Assembly (NCBI GenBank): GCA_964444795.1
Contig: CAYUIQ010000072.1
Coordinates: forward strand, 1-35,073
Direction: 5' to 3'
Source of the DNA: JABMRP01 sp964444795
GTDB lineage: Bacteria > Planctomycetota > Planctomycetia > Pirellulales > Thermoguttaceae
DNA: 35,073 nt
Each line of letters opens with the position of its first letter. The stretch's first letter is position 1. A program made the translations under genes and the position numbers. Below are positions 32,956 through 35,073 of this stretch, piece by piece. The notes beneath the pieces are model-generated. The model did not search any database, had not been told where the DNA came from, and worked only from the letters and a program-made list of their open reading frames with translations.

Positions 32956-34511
32956 AGACGTTTGACGATTACCTGGCACTCGTGGAAGCCGGCTTTGCCC
33001 GCGCGAAAGCCGAAGCGGCGGAAAAGGAAAAGAACAAACTCCCTGACGCCGAACTCGACGCCCTGGCATCGCGGGGCGAGTTCCCCGAGGATCCAGGCGG
33101 GAGCATCACAAACGGGCGGGCCGGCTGGTCACCTCACTCCGAAGGCGAAGGCACGCCACCGGCCACGCTTACCCAGATCATCAACACTCTGCGAGGCCGG
33201 TTCCGTGGCTGGCCGGCAAAGTGCAATGGCACCCTCTTTATCGGCCACGGCCACGACGTCCATTGGCTACCCGACTCGCCGGCCCTGTTTGGCTGGTTCG
33301 CCAACTTCGGGATTGTGGACTGGACCCGGAAGGCCGACTTCGTGCCTCAAGACCAGTTCTTTCGGGAGTGGCGGAGGCAGGCCCGGGAGTTCGAGGCCAT
33401 TGAGAAGGCACCGCATGAACCGCCGATTCCAGGCCACTTCTACGCTTGCCCTTCGCTGAAGCCGGGCGACGGCCGGACGGTCCGGCGACTGATTGACGAG
33501 TTTTTCAGCCTGGAATCGGAACTCGATGCCCAACTTCTATTGGCGATGCTCGCGACTCCTTTGTGGGGTGGCCCGCCCGGCGCCCGGCCTGCCTGTATGA
33601 TAACCGCGACCGCTGGCCGGGGTCGCGGGAAGACGACATTAGCCCAGAAGATTGCTCAGCTATACGGCGGCTCGATTGAGGTGTCGTCATCTGAAGACAT
33701 TGCAAAAATCAAGACGCGATTCCTGTCGCCCGACGCAATGCCGAAGCGAATCGCTCTTCTCGACAACGTCAAGACCACCCGGTTCAGTTGGGCCGAACTG
33801 GAATCGCTCATTACTGCCGATCAGATCGACGGGCATCGAATGTACGTCGGCCACGCTAGCCGGCCGAATCTGTTTACCTGGATCATCACACTCAACGGCG
33901 CGTCTTTATCAACCGACCTTGCCCAACGTGTGGTGGAAATCAAACTCGCCACCCCGAAGTATAGTGATGCGTGGGAGGGTGAGATTGACGCGTTCATCGA
34001 CCAAAACCGGGAGGCCATCCTGGGGGACCTCATCGCCTTCCTTCGTGGGCCGGGCCGGAAGTTGGACCGTCCTGCGCGGTGGTCGCATTGGGAAGGGGCC
34101 GTGCTGTCCCGCGTTGAGTCACCGAACCAATGCCAAGAGCTATTCCTATCTCGACAGGGTGAGTCTGACGTTGAGCAAGAGGAAGGGGAGATTATTGAAG
34201 ACTACTTCGCGGATCGGTTGCGGTGGTTGGACTACGATCCTGAGCGGAATGACGTGTTCATCCCGAATCCAATAGTGGTTCGTTGGTACAACAAAGCGAC
34301 GGGTGACAAAAGGAAGACGACGGCGGTAACCCGTATGCTTCATCAACTCGCCTCGGAGAAACGAATCTACCAAATCAAGCCGAAAGCAAAACAGCCGGGC
34401 ACTGGTACCCGTGGCGTGCAATGGATCGGCCATCATGCAGACGCGGAAGGCAAGATGTTTCAGGATATAGAAAAAAGAATTGCGAGGAAACTGGAGGAAA
34501 GAAAATTCTAG
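32952..34511 (+). CDS. AAA+/helicase-type replication ATPase of the mobile element
   Basis: The start at 32952 (ATGA overlap) is preferred to an upstream GTG/ATG within the previous gene. The 519-aa protein has a basic coiled N-terminus (ARAKAEAAEKEKNKLPD), an N-terminal domain with a WFANFGIVDWTRK segment, then an ATPase with Walker A ATAGRGRGKTT (K227), Walker B-like RIALLDN (D271) and sensor-1 asparagine N315 (IITLNGAS), followed by RVVEIKLA. A winged-helix-like C-terminus follows (VVRWYNKATGDKRKTTAV, then RMLHQLASEKRIYQI). This resembles phage/plasmid primase-helicases of the P4/D5 type, though no primase motif is seen. It sits beside a likely iteron origin, so replication is the probable role. 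Confidence 0.8.
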   Translation: MKTFDDYLALVEAGFARAKAEAAEKEKNKLPDAELDALASRGEFPEDPGGSITNGRAGWSPHSEGEGTPPATLTQIINTLRGRFRGWPAKCNGTLFIGHGHDVHWLPDSPALFGWFANFGIVDWTRKADFVPQDQFFREWRRQAREFEAIEKAPHEPPIPGHFYACPSLKPGDGRTVRRLIDEFFSLESELDAQLLLAMLATPLWGGPPGARPACMITATAGRGRGKTTLAQKIAQLYGGSIEVSSSEDIAKIKTRFLSPDAMPKRIALLDNVKTTRFSWAELESLITADQIDGHRMYVGHASRPNLFTWIITLNGASLSTDLAQRVVEIKLATPKYSDAWEGEIDAFIDQNREAILGDLIAFLRGPGRKLDRPARWSHWEGAVLSRVESPNQCQELFLSRQGESDVEQEEGEIIEDYFADRLRWLDYDPERNDVFIPNPIVVRWYNKATGDKRKTTAVTRMLHQLASEKRIYQIKPKAKQPGTGTRGVQWIGHHADAEGKMFQDIEKRIARKLEERKF

Positions 34512-34512
34512 C

Positions 34513-34762
34513 GTGGCACTTGTGACGGTTTAGCCTCTGAAATTCGTGAAAGTGCCGCAATTGTAAAGGCATGTGAGCCATGAGGTTAAGGGGCTACTGT
34601 GACACTTGCGGCACTTGTGACACTTTCTAAAAGACTATACGGGACAGATAGGCAGTAAGTAATAAGTAATACCATAGAGGGGTTTTAGCGGGGGGTATAA
34701 AAGGCGAGAGAGAGTGTAGGGGTATTTATATGGCGAACTGCCACAAGTGCCCCAAGTGCCAC
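34513..34762. repeat. 9-bp iteron arrays in inverted orientation around an A/T-rich core; probable origin
   Basis: Units of GTGGCACTT or close variants are stacked head to tail: GTGGCACTT-GTGACGGTT at 34513-34530 and GTGACACTT-GCGGCACTT-GTGACACTT at 34599-34625. Three units on the minus strand face them at 34736-34762: GTGGCACTT, GGGGCACTT, GTGGCAGTT. A lone minus-strand copy GCGGCACTT is at 34550-34558. The stretch 34626-34680 between them is richer in A/T (TAAGTAATAAGTAATACC). Clustered short repeats beside a replication ATPase and an A/T-rich segment fit a replication origin; binding by the encoded ATPase is inference. Confidence 0.72.
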
Positions 34763-34991
34763 AGGGAGTGCGGTGACCGGTCATAGAAGCGGGACAAGCC
34801 CGAACCCACCCGGCGGCAAACCCCTACCCGACCACCGCACAACCAAGACCACAAAGGATCAGCAATCCGCCGTTCTAAGCTGTATTCCCCGGGAAGCACG
34901 ACGTTTCCATGCAGAGTGTTACCACTACTGTTACCGCCGCACTAGGCGGGGGGATTAAACAAGGGAACTTAGAGAAAAGGGGATAACTACC
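34763..34991. other. 229-bp stretch without a convincing gene
   Basis: One short frame (34773-34958) is open but has no ribosome site, and its Pro/Arg-rich product looks like noise. A possible ribosome site, AAAGGGG, lies about 15 bases before the ATG at 34992. I see no tRNA or terminator. Confidence 0.35.
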
Positions 34992-35073
34992 ATGGGGCAA
35001 CCCGTATCACTACCGGCCACCGCGCTAAGCCGCTCGCCGAGCGTGCCGAGACGCAGGCGCGCGGCCTCGGCCC
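34992..35073 (+). CDS. Possible gene start, cut by the window end
   Basis: An ATG at 34992 opens a frame to the window end, 27 codons (MGQPVSLPATALSRSP and an Arg/Ala-rich tail). A weak AAAGGGG lies upstream with wide spacing. The piece is too short to judge family or codon use; it may be a real element gene or chance. Confidence 0.3.
   Translation, partial: MGQPVSLPATALSRSPSVPRRRRAASA

Noticed and set aside
34500..34770. CRISPR array
   Set aside because: The repeats are 9 bp, directly adjacent without spacers and change orientation; no cas genes are present.
19..35073. Toxin-antitoxin, restriction or other defence system
   Set aside because: I looked on both strands for nucleases, methyltransferases, abortive-infection or toxin families and found none beyond the phage terminase nuclease.

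Overview
The window looks like DNA from a Planctomycetes-type bacterium (Pirellulales-like in flavour) joined to pieces of a tailed phage or prophage. The bacterial part carries typical planctomycete families: an ECF sigma factor coupled to a FecR protein with a C-terminal sugar-binding-like region, a PQQ-type beta-propeller, a hydrazine-synthase-alpha-like di-haem protein, a Tat-exported Gfo/Idh/MocA oxidoreductase, an alpha-L-fucosidase, a DUF4838 protein, tandem SUMF1/FGE domains and a rhombosortase. Most secreted products have clear signal peptides and AAGGAG-like ribosome sites.

Layout: (A) 1-~3690, phage: two small minus-strand genes (one with a HARE-HTH-like domain), then a small plus-strand gene and the large terminase subunit, whose N-terminus resembles the small gene. 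(B) ~3690-13605, bacterial, all minus strand: DUF4838 protein, parallel beta-helix protein, an unrecognised 271-aa protein and a 1072-aa double SUMF1-like protein. Right of these lie a rhombosortase gene and the 3' end of a gene for its probable GlyGly-CTERM substrate. (C) ~13606-15207, phage: the C-terminal part of a major capsid protein, a DUF2190 capsid protein, a head-tail protein, a small coiled-coil/membrane protein and a broken tail-region gene. (D) ~15206-31176, bacterial: a long minus-strand cluster read from sigma factor/FecR at 28.7 kb down to alpha-L-fucosidase at 15.4 kb, then a plus-strand SBBP propeller gene whose PKD domain has been frameshifted off. (E) 31177-end, mobile element: the 3' half of a CAT-anticodon tRNA (attachment site), a terminator, an excisionase-like gene, a MerR-like regulator, an AAA+ replication ATPase and a probable iteron origin.

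The B and D clusters look like systems for processing complex, probably fucose-containing and uronate-containing, polysaccharide outside the cytoplasm. In D, the sigma/FecR pair, joined by an ATGA overlap, probably controls secreted hydrolase, oxidoreductase and redox proteins. The substrate is inferred from families only.

The order A-B-C-D-E is odd. Genes are cut at the B/C and C/D seams, and the phage portal, protease and tail genes expected between the phage pieces are missing. Either a prophage has been heavily rearranged with host DNA, or the contig is chimeric. The most interesting items are the 9-bp iteron arrays beside the replication ATPase, the tRNA-half attachment site, the rhombosortase/GlyGly-CTERM pair, the terminase paralogue domain and the redox-plus-glycan operon.
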